A program made the translations under genes and the position numbers. DNA of 64,000 nucleotides from NCBI GenBank assembly GCA_016178705.1, contig JACOST010000028.1, positions 580,951-644,950 of the forward strand, in the 5' to 3' direction. Of this stretch, positions 16,713 to 23,896 are shown piece by piece (position 1 is the stretch's first letter; every line of letters begins with the position of its first letter). The DNA is from Deltaproteobacteria bacterium. GTDB lineage: Bacteria; Desulfobacterota; Binatia; HRBIN30; JACQVA1. The notes under the pieces were generated by a model. That model saw only the letters and a program-made list of their open reading frames with translations, was not told the origin of the DNA and did no database searches.

Positions 16713-18377
16713 TCACTGCCGATGGACGACGCGGAAGACCTCGACCGATTTCGCGCCCCGCTCGGCGCGGAAGACGCGTTGGAGTTGGATGTCGGGACGA
16801 GCGCGTCGCAGGGTCGCGGCGAGATCGGGGTCGCGCGACTGCGGTGAGACGTACACGAAGTCGACGTCGAGCAGTGCGTCCTCGGCTACGAAGACTGGTT
16901 GCGTGACGTACCCCTCGAACGGGTAGCCTAGTTCCATCGTCTCCGGCCAACTCGCGAGCACGCGTGCCCGGGGATGACCTTCGAGGTAGGCGGCCGCCGC
17001 GCGCCGCACCGCGATCATGTCGCGAAACTCGAGCGTGGTCTCGACGATGTTACCCGGCCCGGTTCGGACGCCGTAGTAGTGCGACACGAACAGAGCGACG
17101 ACAGCAAGGGTGACCGCGGTCACGCGCAGGCGTCGCGCACCGGCCCGGCTGACCAGCGCCGCTGCGGCCACCAAGAAGACAAACGGGTAGACCGGCAGCA
17201 GATAGCGGACCATGCGAAACTTGAGCAGGGTGAAAAATCCGGTGTACCCGGCCAGAATGCCGAGCACGAGCCACGCGCGCGCGTTGTTCCAGCGGGCGCG
17301 GCGAATCCCGGGCAGCGCGAGGACGAGCACTCCCACGGTCACGCCCATCACCAGGCGCAGCTGAGAGAGTTGCTCCGAGACGTCCGCGAACAGCGCCCCC
17401 GTGGTGACGACTCCGGTCGCGTGAGCCACCTGATCGCCAACCGCCGCCAACGTACACGGGTAGACGAGATAGGCGAGCACGGCGAGCACCGTGGCGAGCG
17501 CGGCGCACATCGCTCCCGAACGGTTGCGCGGCAGAGCAATGAACGACGCCAGTACGATCAGCGTCATCGTCCAGTTGCCGTCCCAGAAACCAATCTGAAG
17601 TACGAGCGTGGCGAAATGGATCACGCTCAGCAGCAGGCCCCGCGTTACCGCGCCAGCTTCATCGACGCGCACGTAGCTCGACATGTAGGGATCGAGGAAC
17701 CATCCGTAACGAAGCTTGCAGATAGCTATCCACACGAGAAAGGCGAGGAAGGGCGCGGCGGCCAACGCGCTGTCGCGCCAGCGACGTGCGGGCGGGGCGG
17801 CCCACCACGCGTAGAGCACGAAGCCCGGCAGTGCCAGTTGCGCCGCTTCCTTGGAGAGCACAAGCATCGTTGCGGTCAGCAGATAGAGGCGCCAGCGTCG
17901 CTCGACGAGACAGACGGCGGCCGCGAGTGTGAACGCGGTGACCGGCACCTCCATCACGATGATCTCGCTCTGGGCGACGAACAGTGGATTTGCCACCAAC
18001 CACAGCGCGGCGAGCGCGCCAATCCATGAATTCTCTGAGGGGCTCCAGGCGGCACGGCCGAGGCGATCGGTCAGATAAATCGCCAGCGCGGCGAAGGCGA
18101 GCCAGAGCACGTGCGCTGCAATCAGGTCGTACGGTTGCAGGAGTACGGTGACGGCGAGGAGCAGCAGCACGAACGGCGGCCGGCCTTGGGCGTCGAGAAA
18201 ACTCATCCCCTGCGGAAGCAACGGACTGAAGCCGTGCGCCGCGATGGTGTGGGCGTTGTGAACGCGGTTGAGGGCATCCCAATGGTGCGGCAGCGTCAGT
18301 GCCGACCAGTGCAGCGCGATCAGTGCTGCGAAGATCGCAGCGAAGCGCACAAGTTCTTTGGTAACCGGCCGGGGCAT
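16713..18377 (-). CDS. Polytopic membrane protein, GT-C (PMT/ArnT-like) glycosyltransferase candidate
   Basis: A 554-residue integral membrane protein with about ten hydrophobic segments (first near residues 10-25) and a short soluble C-terminus. The first loop carries HHWDALNRVHNAHTIAAHGFSPLLP, in the position where GT-C transferases of the GT39/83 type keep an acidic catalytic residue. Overall it looks like the dolichyl-phosphate-mannose-protein mannosyltransferase group. The C-terminal tail (residues ~460-554) is soluble. Neighbour: a polyprenyl-phosphate sugar synthase type GT2. Confidence 0.7.
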   Translation of the reverse strand: MPRPVTKELVRFAAIFAALIALHWSALTLPHHWDALNRVHNAHTIAAHGFSPLLPQGMSFLDAQGRPPFVLLLLAVTVLLQPYDLIAAHVLWLAFAALAIYLTDRLGRAAWSPSENSWIGALAALWLVANPLFVAQSEIIVMEVPVTAFTLAAAVCLVERRWRLYLLTATMLVLSKEAAQLALPGFVLYAWWAAPPARRWRDSALAAAPFLAFLVWIAICKLRYGWFLDPYMSSYVRVDEAGAVTRGLLLSVIHFATLVLQIGFWDGNWTMTLIVLASFIALPRNRSGAMCAALATVLAVLAYLVYPCTLAAVGDQVAHATGVVTTGALFADVSEQLSQLRLVMGVTVGVLVLALPGIRRARWNNARAWLVLGILAGYTGFFTLLKFRMVRYLLPVYPFVFLVAAAALVSRAGARRLRVTAVTLAVVALFVSHYYGVRTGPGNIVETTLEFRDMIAVRRAAAAYLEGHPRARVLASWPETMELGYPFEGYVTQPVFVAEDALLDVDFVYVSPQSRDPDLAATLRRARPDIQLQRVFRAERGAKSVEVFRVVHRQ

Positions 18378-18534
18378 GCGTGGCGCGCGACGCTAACCCT
18401 CGTGGTGCAGTGGGTCAACTCGTGCGATGCGCGCCCACGGTGGGCGCACGGTGGGATTGATTCCGATCTGCGAACTGCCTAGGCTGCCTCGCGTGCAACA
18501 TCATGACCATCCTTGGCCTGGAGTAGCGAAGTAG

Positions 18535-19155
18535 ATGGCGCACGTTCGGCTCGCGGTGTTGCTGTCGGGAAGCGGCACCACCTTGCAGAACCTGCTCGAT
18601 CGCATCGCGGCTGGTTCGCTCGACGCGGAAGTCGTGATGGTGATGGCTTCGCGTGCCGACGCCTTTGGGCTCGAGCGTGCGCGGCAGGCCGGAATTCCAG
18701 CCATCGCCGTGCCACGTCGTGACTTCGCCGATCTCGACGCGTTCAATGACGCGCTGCACGCGGCGCTGGCCTCGTATCGATTCGAACTAATTGTGTGCGC
18801 CGGTTTTTTGTCCCAGTTTCAGTTGCGCGGTCACTACGAGGGACGCGTACTCAACATTCATCCAGCCCTCATTCCGGCGTTCTGTGGCAAGGGCTTCTAC
18901 GGCGAGAAGGTCCATCGCGCGGCGATCGAGTCGGGCGTCAAGGTCAGTGGTTGCACCGTGCACTTCGCGGACGACCAGTACGATCACGGCCCGATCATTC
19001 TGCAAGCCGCCGTGCCGGTGCTCGACGATGATACACCACAAACCCTGGCCACACGGGTGCAAGCGGTTGAAAATGAACTCTACCCTGAGGCGATCCGCCT
19101 ATGGTCGAACGGCCGGTTGCGCATCGAAGGCCGACGCGTCCGTATTGCGCCGTAG
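18535..19155 (+). CDS. purN: Phosphoribosylglycinamide formyltransferase
   Basis: A 206-residue enzyme of de novo purine synthesis that transfers formyl from 10-formyl-THF to GAR. The start LAVLLSGSGTTLQNLLD is the phosphate-binding loop. The catalytic Asn and His are in VLNIHPALIPAF, and the catalytic Asp in FADDQYDHGPIILQ. The ending ENELYPEAIRLW is family typical. No purM is adjacent, so it is separate from the usual purMN pair. Confidence 0.94.
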   Translation: MAHVRLAVLLSGSGTTLQNLLDRIAAGSLDAEVVMVMASRADAFGLERARQAGIPAIAVPRRDFADLDAFNDALHAALASYRFELIVCAGFLSQFQLRGHYEGRVLNIHPALIPAFCGKGFYGEKVHRAAIESGVKVSGCTVHFADDQYDHGPIILQAAVPVLDDDTPQTLATRVQAVENELYPEAIRLWSNGRLRIEGRRVRIAP

Positions 19156-19955
19156 TGTGGTCAACCGTGCGTGCGGCCGCGGCGTGGATGCTGTGGTGCG
19201 GCGTGAGTTGGGCGGCGCCGGTGGTGAGCCCGGACTTCGCGCACCTGCCGCCCATCGCGGCGCGCACGACATCGCAGCAGACGGGCGAGGTGCTGTTCAC
19301 CACGCGCACATGGATCGAACCGGTCGAGCGCAACGGCGAGCAACTCATCGCGGTGCGGTCGCTGATCTTCGAACCGGCCGGAGTGACGGTGGAGGAACAC
19401 ACGCTCGTCCGGGCAGAGGCGACGGTGCGTGCACTCGAACAGGAAACGCGCGTGCACGCCGCCAACGGCGAGACGTTGGCCGTCAACATGAAGCAGTTTC
19501 GGGCCGACGCGCTGCCGTTTGCAGCCGTGAGTGTCCCCGACGACACGTATCCGCCACGCGCGACGTTGTTGTACTTGCTCGGTTCGCTGCCGCTCGATGG
19601 CCAGGGCCACGGCTCGTTTCACGTGCTCGGCGAAGCCGAGGTGTGGCGAATGGAGGTGAGCGACGACGGCCGCGATGAGATCACGGTGCCGGCCGGGCGC
19701 TTCGCCTGTCGCCGCATGCGTCTGCGACCGGACCCCGAGAGTTTGCACTTCCCGGGATTCCTGCGGCCGTTCGCGCGCTACTTCATTCCGGAATTTCGCG
19801 TCTGGATCGCCCTCGAGGCACCGCATCTCGCCGTGCGAATCGTGGGACCGATGGGTCCGCCGCGCGAGCGGGACGTGGTGGTCGAACTCATTGCAATCGG
19901 GGCCGACGCTACCGGTACGGTGACTCCGGACGCCGCCGCGAGCAGCGCGCGTTGA
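19155..19955 (+). CDS. Exported protein of unknown function, DUF3108-like
   Basis: About 266 residues, beginning at a GTG that reuses the last base of the purN stop. A signal peptide (AWMLWCGVSWA) is followed by a mainly beta protein. The late segment DEITVPAGRFACRRMRLRP then YFIPEFRVWIALEAPHLAVRIVG resembles DUF3108, in which an 'I-x-t-P-a-G-x-F' turn is followed by a W-beta strand. Probably periplasmic. A second GTG at 19167 is an alternative start. Function unknown. Confidence 0.65.
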   Translation: MWSTVRAAAAWMLWCGVSWAAPVVSPDFAHLPPIAARTTSQQTGEVLFTTRTWIEPVERNGEQLIAVRSLIFEPAGVTVEEHTLVRAEATVRALEQETRVHAANGETLAVNMKQFRADALPFAAVSVPDDTYPPRATLLYLLGSLPLDGQGHGSFHVLGEAEVWRMEVSDDGRDEITVPAGRFACRRMRLRPDPESLHFPGFLRPFARYFIPEFRVWIALEAPHLAVRIVGPMGPPRERDVVVELIAIGADATGTVTPDAAASSAR

Positions 19956-19976
19956 TGCGGCGCACGGCAGACGAGA

Positions 19977-20654
19977 CTACGACGAACTCGATGCCGGTGG
20001 CGCTTCCGGAGCCGCCGTAACCGCGGGGGTGGACTCCTTGACCGGGGCGGCTTCCTTGTCTTTGGCGGATTCTTTCGCGGCCGGCCGGACCGGAGGTTTC
20101 GGCTTCTTCACGCCCGGTGCGAGCAAGACGCCCATCATGCGGCCTTCCATCTTTGGTGTTCCCTCGATGGAGGCAATATCCTTGAGCGCTTCGCAGATGG
20201 CCATCAGTTTCTGGCGGCCAAGATCCTGATAGGTCATCTCGCGGCCGCGAAAGCGGAGCGAGAATTTTACCCGGTCGCCTGCGCCGAGGAACTCGCGCGC
20301 GCGTTCGATCTGACGCTTGGTGTCGCCGCTGTCGGTGCGGTAGCCCAGGCGCAGCTCCTTGATGGTCGTCACCGCCTGCTTGCGGCGCGCCTCAGCCTCT
20401 TTCTTGTGCTCCTGATACTTGAATTTTCCGTAGTTCAAGATGCGGCACACCGGCGGCTGGGCGGTCGGCGCGATCTCAACCAGATCGAGCTCGGCTTCCT
20501 GCGCGCGTCGTAACGCGTCCTCCAAGGGCACAATGCCGATCTGCGAACCGTCGGGGCCGATTAACCGGACTTGTGGCGCCCGAATGAAACGATTGATCTT
20601 ATGAGTATCGGGGGGTGGGGCAATGAACCGTGGTCCTCTTCCGCGAAACGCCAA
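19977..20654 (-). CDS. infC: Translation initiation factor IF-3, non-ATG start
   Basis: About 225 residues. N-domain INRFIRAPQVRLIGPDGSQIGIVPLEDALRRAQ, the linker PPVCRILNYGKFKYQ, and the C-domain with KELRLGYRTDSGD, FSLRFRGREMTYQ and GRMMGVLLAP are clear IF-3 signatures. The tail (from residue ~180) is Lys/Pro/Ala/Ser-rich and longer than in most IF-3s. I chose a TTG start at 20654 because AGGAGG lies 4 nt upstream; no ATG suits. An in-frame ATT further downstream (preceding APPPDTHK, with a weaker GAGGA site) is an alternative. Rare start codons on infC let IF-3 repress its own synthesis in other bacteria. No rpmI/rplT follow. An IS1-type element is inserted 78 bp upstream. Confidence 0.93.
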   Translation of the reverse strand: MAFRGRGPRFIAPPPDTHKINRFIRAPQVRLIGPDGSQIGIVPLEDALRRAQEAELDLVEIAPTAQPPVCRILNYGKFKYQEHKKEAEARRKQAVTTIKELRLGYRTDSGDTKRQIERAREFLGAGDRVKFSLRFRGREMTYQDLGRQKLMAICEALKDIASIEGTPKMEGRMMGVLLAPGVKKPKPPVRPAAKESAKDKEAAPVKESTPAVTAAPEAPPASSSS

Positions 20655-20724
20655 TTGACCTCCTTTCGAAATGCTCCCAATCAGAGCGAGCTGTACCTTA
20701 CAACGCCGCCGAGCAAGTGACAAT

Positions 20725-20732
20725 CGGTTTGC
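20725..20732. repeat. Target-site duplication, left copy
   Basis: CGGTTTGC directly abuts the left end of the mobile element and is repeated exactly at 23916-23923. An 8-bp duplication fits an IS1-family transposase (8-9 bp). Confidence 0.9.
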
Positions 20733-20751
20733 GGTACTGTCCTAGTTAGGA
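20733..20751 (+). repeat. Left terminal inverted repeat of the IS1-type element
   Basis: ggtactgtcctagttagga; 16 of 19 bases match the reverse complement of 23897-23915. More TGTCCT copies in the same orientation follow near 20758 and 20780 and could be transposase-binding sites. Confidence 0.85.
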
Positions 20752-20930
20752 GCGTAGTGTCCTGATTTGAAAGCGCGGGTGTCCTAGTTTCGATCCGCCG
20801 CCGCGCTGGTCACCAGGTTGTGATCGGCGAAACAAAGGCGAACATCCATGCTTTGTTTCGCCGAACCAATGCCTAGTGCCCCGCATGCACTCAACCCCCT
20901 ACCTGTTGGGGTATGCGCAGAACTGCGCCC

Positions 20931-20959
20931 TTGACAACTGAGCATGGTCGAGGCACATT
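20931..20959 (+). promoter_or_regulatory. Putative promoter for the HARE-HTH-like gene
   Basis: TTGACA (perfect -35) at 20931-20936, 17 bp spacer, then CACATT at 20954-20959, which is a weak -10. It lies 18 bp before the ATG of the first passenger gene. Confidence 0.4.
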
Positions 20960-20977
20960 GCCCGTGGAGTTCATGCC

Positions 20978-21382
20978 ATGAAAGACATCGACAGTGAGAT
21001 TCGCTCTAAACGTGCGCTCATCACGCGACTAGAGGAAGAGGTCGCGGTTTTAGAGCGCGCACGTTTACTGCTGGTGGACGCCCATGCCGCCGATCCCATC
21101 AACGCACCAGGACCGCGCCGGCAGCGGAAAAAATGGACGCATCCGCGTGCTGGCAAGGTTGGTCCAAAATCACTCATGGGCCGGGCAATCGGCGTATTGC
21201 GTGAAGCTGGAACGCCGATGCACGCAAAGAAAATCGCAGAGCAAATTGAATCGCAGGGGATGAGCGTAAACCTCGCCTCCCTTGTTGGCGGACTTGCGCG
21301 CATGGCGAAAGATGGTCGTTTCGTTTGCCGGGATGCAAAACCCAACACCTTCGCGCTTTTGAAAGGAAAACCAATGAGCTAG
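20978..21382 (+). CDS. Putative DNA-binding protein, HARE-HTH-like C-terminus (IS passenger)
   Basis: A 134-residue protein with two parts. Residues 1-35 form a heptad-like helix (IRSKRALITRLEEEVAVLERARLLL), probably a coiled coil. Residues ~60-128 resemble a winged helix of the HARE-HTH type (AIGVLREAGTPMHAKKIAEQIE … LASLVGGLARMAKDGRFV … NTFALLK). HARE-HTH domains bind DNA in restriction, RNA polymerase and chromatin proteins. It sits at the left of the element, 45 nt before the tRNA, and so may be a regulator of the element. Not assigned to a named gene. Confidence 0.65.
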   Translation: MKDIDSEIRSKRALITRLEEEVAVLERARLLLVDAHAADPINAPGPRRQRKKWTHPRAGKVGPKSLMGRAIGVLREAGTPMHAKKIAEQIESQGMSVNLASLVGGLARMAKDGRFVCRDAKPNTFALLKGKPMS

Positions 21383-21390
21383 AAACAGTA

Positions 21391-21413
21391 CAGCCGCCTT
21401 GGCCAGGCGGCTG
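21391..21413 (+). terminator. Hairpin between passenger gene and tRNA
   Basis: Perfect 8-bp stem cagccgcc/ggcggctg with a 7-nt loop (21391-21398 and 21406-21413). No T-run follows, so it may be a terminator-like element or a processing structure in front of the tRNA. Confidence 0.45.
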
Positions 21414-21426
21414 TCTGCATACCCGT

Positions 21427-21520
21427 GGAGGGGTGGTTGAGCGGCCTAAAACACCCGACTTGGAATCGGGCGCTCCCTGATTAACCCAGGGGGCCACGCG
21501 TTCGAATCGCGTCCCCTCCG
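21427..21520 (+). tRNA. Class II serine-type tRNA with anticodon UGG (proline codons)
   Basis: Folds as a complete class II tRNA. Acceptor GGAGGGG/CCCCTCC is 7 perfect pairs; D-stem GTT/AAC with A14, G18G19 and A21; anticodon stem CCCGA/TCGGG is 5 pairs; 7-nt loop CTTGGAA (21459-21465) has U33 and positions 34-36 TGG. The variable arm has a 7-bp stem (21473-21479/21487-21493), followed by a T arm ACGCG-TTCGAAT-CGCGT. Discriminator is G73 at 21520 and CCA is not encoded. Long variable arm plus G73 is serine identity, which SerRS reads without the anticodon. The same arm with CTTGAAA would give ordinary tRNA-Ser(UGA); position 36 A-to-G makes it UGG. Expected to carry Ser and decode proline CCA and possibly other CCN codons. 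Confidence 0.85.
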
Positions 21521-21592
21521 TTACCCTAGAGGATGCCTGCTAGGCTCTCCCCAATCCACGGTCGAGAGTCTACCGAATCACGGGCCATCCTG

Positions 21593-21609
21593 CAACCGCA
21601 ATGCGGTTG
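21593..21609. other. Small perfect hairpin downstream of the tRNA
   Basis: caaccgc/gcggttg, 7-bp stem with 3-nt loop, in the 193-bp stretch between the tRNA and the ribbon-helix-helix gene. No T-run. The rest of that stretch shows no recognisable feature, and an open frame across it has no convincing start. Confidence 0.35.
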
Positions 21610-21713
21610 GAACTTGGGTTCGCCATGCGCAGGGTTAGAACCAACAGGACGGGTGCGTGTATGCGGCAGAAGAGAAGAGCCTAACCCGATCCCGCCGGCC
21701 GCGCTTGGAGTTT

Positions 21714-21899
21714 TCACGACTCCGAGCCGGTCGGCCGGTCGGGCGCGCTCATTCCCAGATTCAGCAGCCACGTTGAAAGGCCAAGCCCGCGATGCTTGGC
21801 TTTTTCAGTAAGCATGCGCTTTTGCTCGGCACTCGCGCGCACCGGGATTACCTCTTCCTTGCGTTCTTTCTGTGGCTTGCGCCGTTTCACGGTTGCCAT
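21714..21899 (-). CDS. Small ribbon-helix-helix-like protein (IS passenger)
   Basis: A 61-residue basic protein starting MATVKRRKPQKERKEEV. Its middle (EEVIPVRASAEQKRMLTEKAKHRGLGLSTWLLNLGM) follows the pattern of a short beta strand plus two helices seen in Arc/MetJ/MobC-type ribbon-helix-helix DNA-binding proteins such as mobilization or antitoxin proteins. A -10 TACAAT centred about 10 bp upstream puts the transcription start at or next to the ATG, so the mRNA may be leaderless. It diverges from the transposase and could repress both promoters. No toxin partner is seen. Confidence 0.6.
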   Translation of the reverse strand: MATVKRRKPQKERKEEVIPVRASAEQKRMLTEKAKHRGLGLSTWLLNLGMSAPDRPTGSES

Positions 21900-21905
21900 G
21901 GGGCT

Positions 21906-21934
21906 ATTGTATGCACAAAAGAAATACAATGCAA
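21906..21934 (-). promoter_or_regulatory. Promoter of the ribbon-helix-helix gene with an operator-like inverted repeat
   Basis: On the minus strand: -35 TTGCAT (21929-21934), 17-bp spacer, -10 TACAAT (21906-21911). The arms ATTGTAT at 21906-21912 and ATACAAT at 21924-21930 form a perfect 7-bp inverted repeat spanning the spacer, a plausible autoregulatory operator. Confidence 0.6.
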
Positions 21935-21949
21935 GCTCAAATAAACCGC

Positions 21950-21978
21950 TTGACTTGTGCGCTTAATGTGTATACATT
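21950..21978 (+). promoter_or_regulatory. Putative transposase promoter
   Basis: TTGACT at 21950-21955, 17-bp spacer, TACATT at 21973-21978. A palindromic TGTATACA overlaps the -10 and recalls the ATTGTAT/ATACAAT arms of the divergent promoter. A 145-nt leader precedes the transposase ATG, which has AGGAG 7 nt upstream. Confidence 0.5.
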
Positions 21979-22123
21979 AGCCGTATGGTTGATCGGTATT
22001 CGGAACAGAGCCCCGCCCAAGGTTGGAGCCTTGAGCGAGGCCACAACCCCACGCGACGTGAGTCACGCAAGGATGCTGGGAGCGCCAAGCGTAGCACGTC
22101 GGTGGGCAACGTAGGAGCCCGCA

Positions 22124-23050
22124 ATGAACGTGCTGTCGCTTGAGCAGCAAGCCCTAGTCATCGGCGCACTCACCGAAGGGTGCGGCATCCGCACCGTCGA
22201 ACGTCTCACCGAAATTCACAGGGACACTGTGATGCGGCTCGGCGTCCGTATCGGCGAAGCGTGCCGCAACCTGCACGACGCGATGATGCGCGACCTACAG
22301 GTGAACACCATCGAACTGGACGAGCAGTGGGCGTTTATTGGGAAGAAGCAGAAACAGGTGAAGAACGGCGACGCGCCCGAACTCGGCGACGTGTGGCTGT
22401 TCGTGGCGCTGGCCGCAAATCAGAAAGCCGTCATCAGCTATCGCGTCGGCAAGCGCACCAGCGAGAACACCCGGCACTTGGTCAACGATCTACGTTTCCG
22501 CATTCTGAACCGGCCACAGATCACGGCGGACGGGTACGCGCCATACATCGGCGCGATTGATCGCGCGTTCGGCGTTGATGTCGACTTTGCGATTCTCGAA
22601 AAGCAGTACCAAGCGCCGATCGCGGCCGATGCCGCTCATCGCTACAGCCCCAGCTCGATAAGAGCCGTCGAAAAGACGGTCATTCGCGGCAACCCTGACG
22701 AGGACAAGATCAGCACCAGCTATGTCGAGCGGTTCAACCTGACGACGCGGATGCAGATGCGGCGATTCACGCGGTTGACCAACGGTTTCTCAAAGACGCT
22801 GCGCAATCACTCGGCGGCAATCAGCTTGCAGGTGGCCTTCTACAACCTGTGCCGCGTTCACGAGACGTTGCGTTGCACACCGGCGATGGCGCTCGGCGTG
22901 ACGAATCACATTTGGACGATCGGCGAGTTGATCGAAGCGGCGACCAGCGCGCCCGTGGCACCGGAGAATCCACCGCCACCGCCGACCACGATGCGGCCGG
23001 GCTACCGTCCGGTGCAGCTTAGAGTTATTCCCGGCGGTCGGATGAGCTAG
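22124..23050 (+). CDS. IS1-family DDE transposase
   Basis: A 308-residue transposase. N-terminal helix-turn-helix (GCGIRTVERLTEIHRDTVMRLG), then the catalytic block: ELDEQWAFIGKKQKQ with Asp66, ITADGYAPYI with Asp136, and SYVERFNLTTRMQMRRFTR with Glu202, followed by the family's RNHSAAISLQVAFYNLCRVHETL. Single reading frame, unlike E. coli IS1 which needs frameshifting. The ATG at 22124 follows TAGGAGCCCGCA. It cuts and joins at the GGTACTGTCC ends. The membrane passenger converges on it with a 4-nt overlap. The gene looks intact, so the element may be mobile. Confidence 0.93.
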   Translation: MNVLSLEQQALVIGALTEGCGIRTVERLTEIHRDTVMRLGVRIGEACRNLHDAMMRDLQVNTIELDEQWAFIGKKQKQVKNGDAPELGDVWLFVALAANQKAVISYRVGKRTSENTRHLVNDLRFRILNRPQITADGYAPYIGAIDRAFGVDVDFAILEKQYQAPIAADAAHRYSPSSIRAVEKTVIRGNPDEDKISTSYVERFNLTTRMQMRRFTRLTNGFSKTLRNHSAAISLQVAFYNLCRVHETLRCTPAMALGVTNHIWTIGELIEAATSAPVAPENPPPPPTTMRPGYRPVQLRVIPGGRMS

Positions 23051-23766
23051 CGTTCCGAGTTGCCGTTGTGTGGCTCGTCCTTGTACGCATCTCGTGGTCC
23101 GATCCAGATGGACCATTCGTGCTCCTGGGTTGGCGCGTCAGAGCTAGCGGCATAAACTGGCTGAAATGACGCCTGCAATTCTCGCAAGAACTTCTCTGCG
23201 GTGGCGCTGTCGCTGGTGTTTCGCGTATAGGCGAACCAGGTCCCCTTGATCATCGGGTTGTTTTGACGCTGCTGCACCACGTCCCAACCCGATTTGGTGA
23301 AGACCTCAACGAAGTCTCTCGCGAAACCCTCCGCCTCGCGCGTGCCATACCAGACCACTCTCACTTTGGGCGGTGCACAACTCTTTTGGGGGGTGCATTC
23401 CATGGTGAGCTTGATAGTAAGCGCCTCGCGCAGGTCCGGATCAAGGCGACGATCAAAGGGCGGATGGATCGCGCGGCTTGCCGACCAACACGATACAGTG
23501 AACCAAAGCACGCCCAAAAACAGAGATGCGGCCGCCATAGGATGCCTGCGACCAGCAATCCAGACAGCTATGAGTCCGCCAACGCCGACGAGAAACACCG
23601 CTAGCAATAGATATTGAGGGTCGACAATCGCCGTCATTTCGCGCACCCATGCGAACGCTTTCGTCCATTGGTATACGTCCAGATACTCCAAAATTTTGAG
23701 GAACGGGGGTATGGCTGCTGCGAACCCAGACGCGGCGAGAAGCGAGACCTTCCAGTGCGGTGACAT
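23047..23766 (-). CDS. Membrane protein of unknown function (IS passenger)
   Basis: A 239-residue protein. Residues ~1-105 include about three hydrophobic helices (segments around SLLAASGFAAAIPP, YLLLAVFLVGVGGLIAVWIAG and MAAASLFLGVLWFTVSCW). Residues ~110-239 form a soluble domain with two close cysteines (CTPQKSC). The soluble part (VRVVWYGTREAEGFARDFVEVFTKSGWDV) has an alternating beta/alpha look, similar in style to small sensory or SPOR-like modules, but I do not recognise it. It lies in the right half of the element, tail to tail with the transposase. Role in the element unknown. Confidence 0.6.
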   Translation of the reverse strand: MSPHWKVSLLAASGFAAAIPPFLKILEYLDVYQWTKAFAWVREMTAIVDPQYLLLAVFLVGVGGLIAVWIAGRRHPMAAASLFLGVLWFTVSCWSASRAIHPPFDRRLDPDLREALTIKLTMECTPQKSCAPPKVRVVWYGTREAEGFARDFVEVFTKSGWDVVQQRQNNPMIKGTWFAYTRNTSDSATAEKFLRELQASFQPVYAASSDAPTQEHEWSIWIGPRDAYKDEPHNGNSER

Positions 23767-23896
23767 TCACTACCCCATGACGGACAATGGCCGCTCGTGT
23801 CAACCGATAGTGCGGAGAGTCCGGAGACAATAGGCGACAGGCCAAGCGAGGAAATGAAGGCTTGCATCGGAGTGTCCTAGTTCCCCGCCCTCAGTG

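Noticed and set aside
16974-18029. 351-residue frame on the plus strand opposite the membrane protein
   Set aside because: Product is a charged shadow of the membrane gene (Arg/Glu/His-rich), no family features.
20590-20600. ATT start for infC
   Set aside because: Possible, but TTG at 20654 has a much stronger AGGAGG site; kept as an alternative only.
21459-21465. Reading the anticodon loop as GGA (serine)
   Set aside because: Would need U at 21461 as position 33 and break the stem (C59 opposite C67). The symmetric 5-bp stem gives a 7-nt loop with UGG.
21533-21811. 92-residue open frame after the tRNA
   Set aside because: No ribosome site, crosses a hairpin and overlaps the opposite ribbon-helix-helix gene; composition not protein-like.
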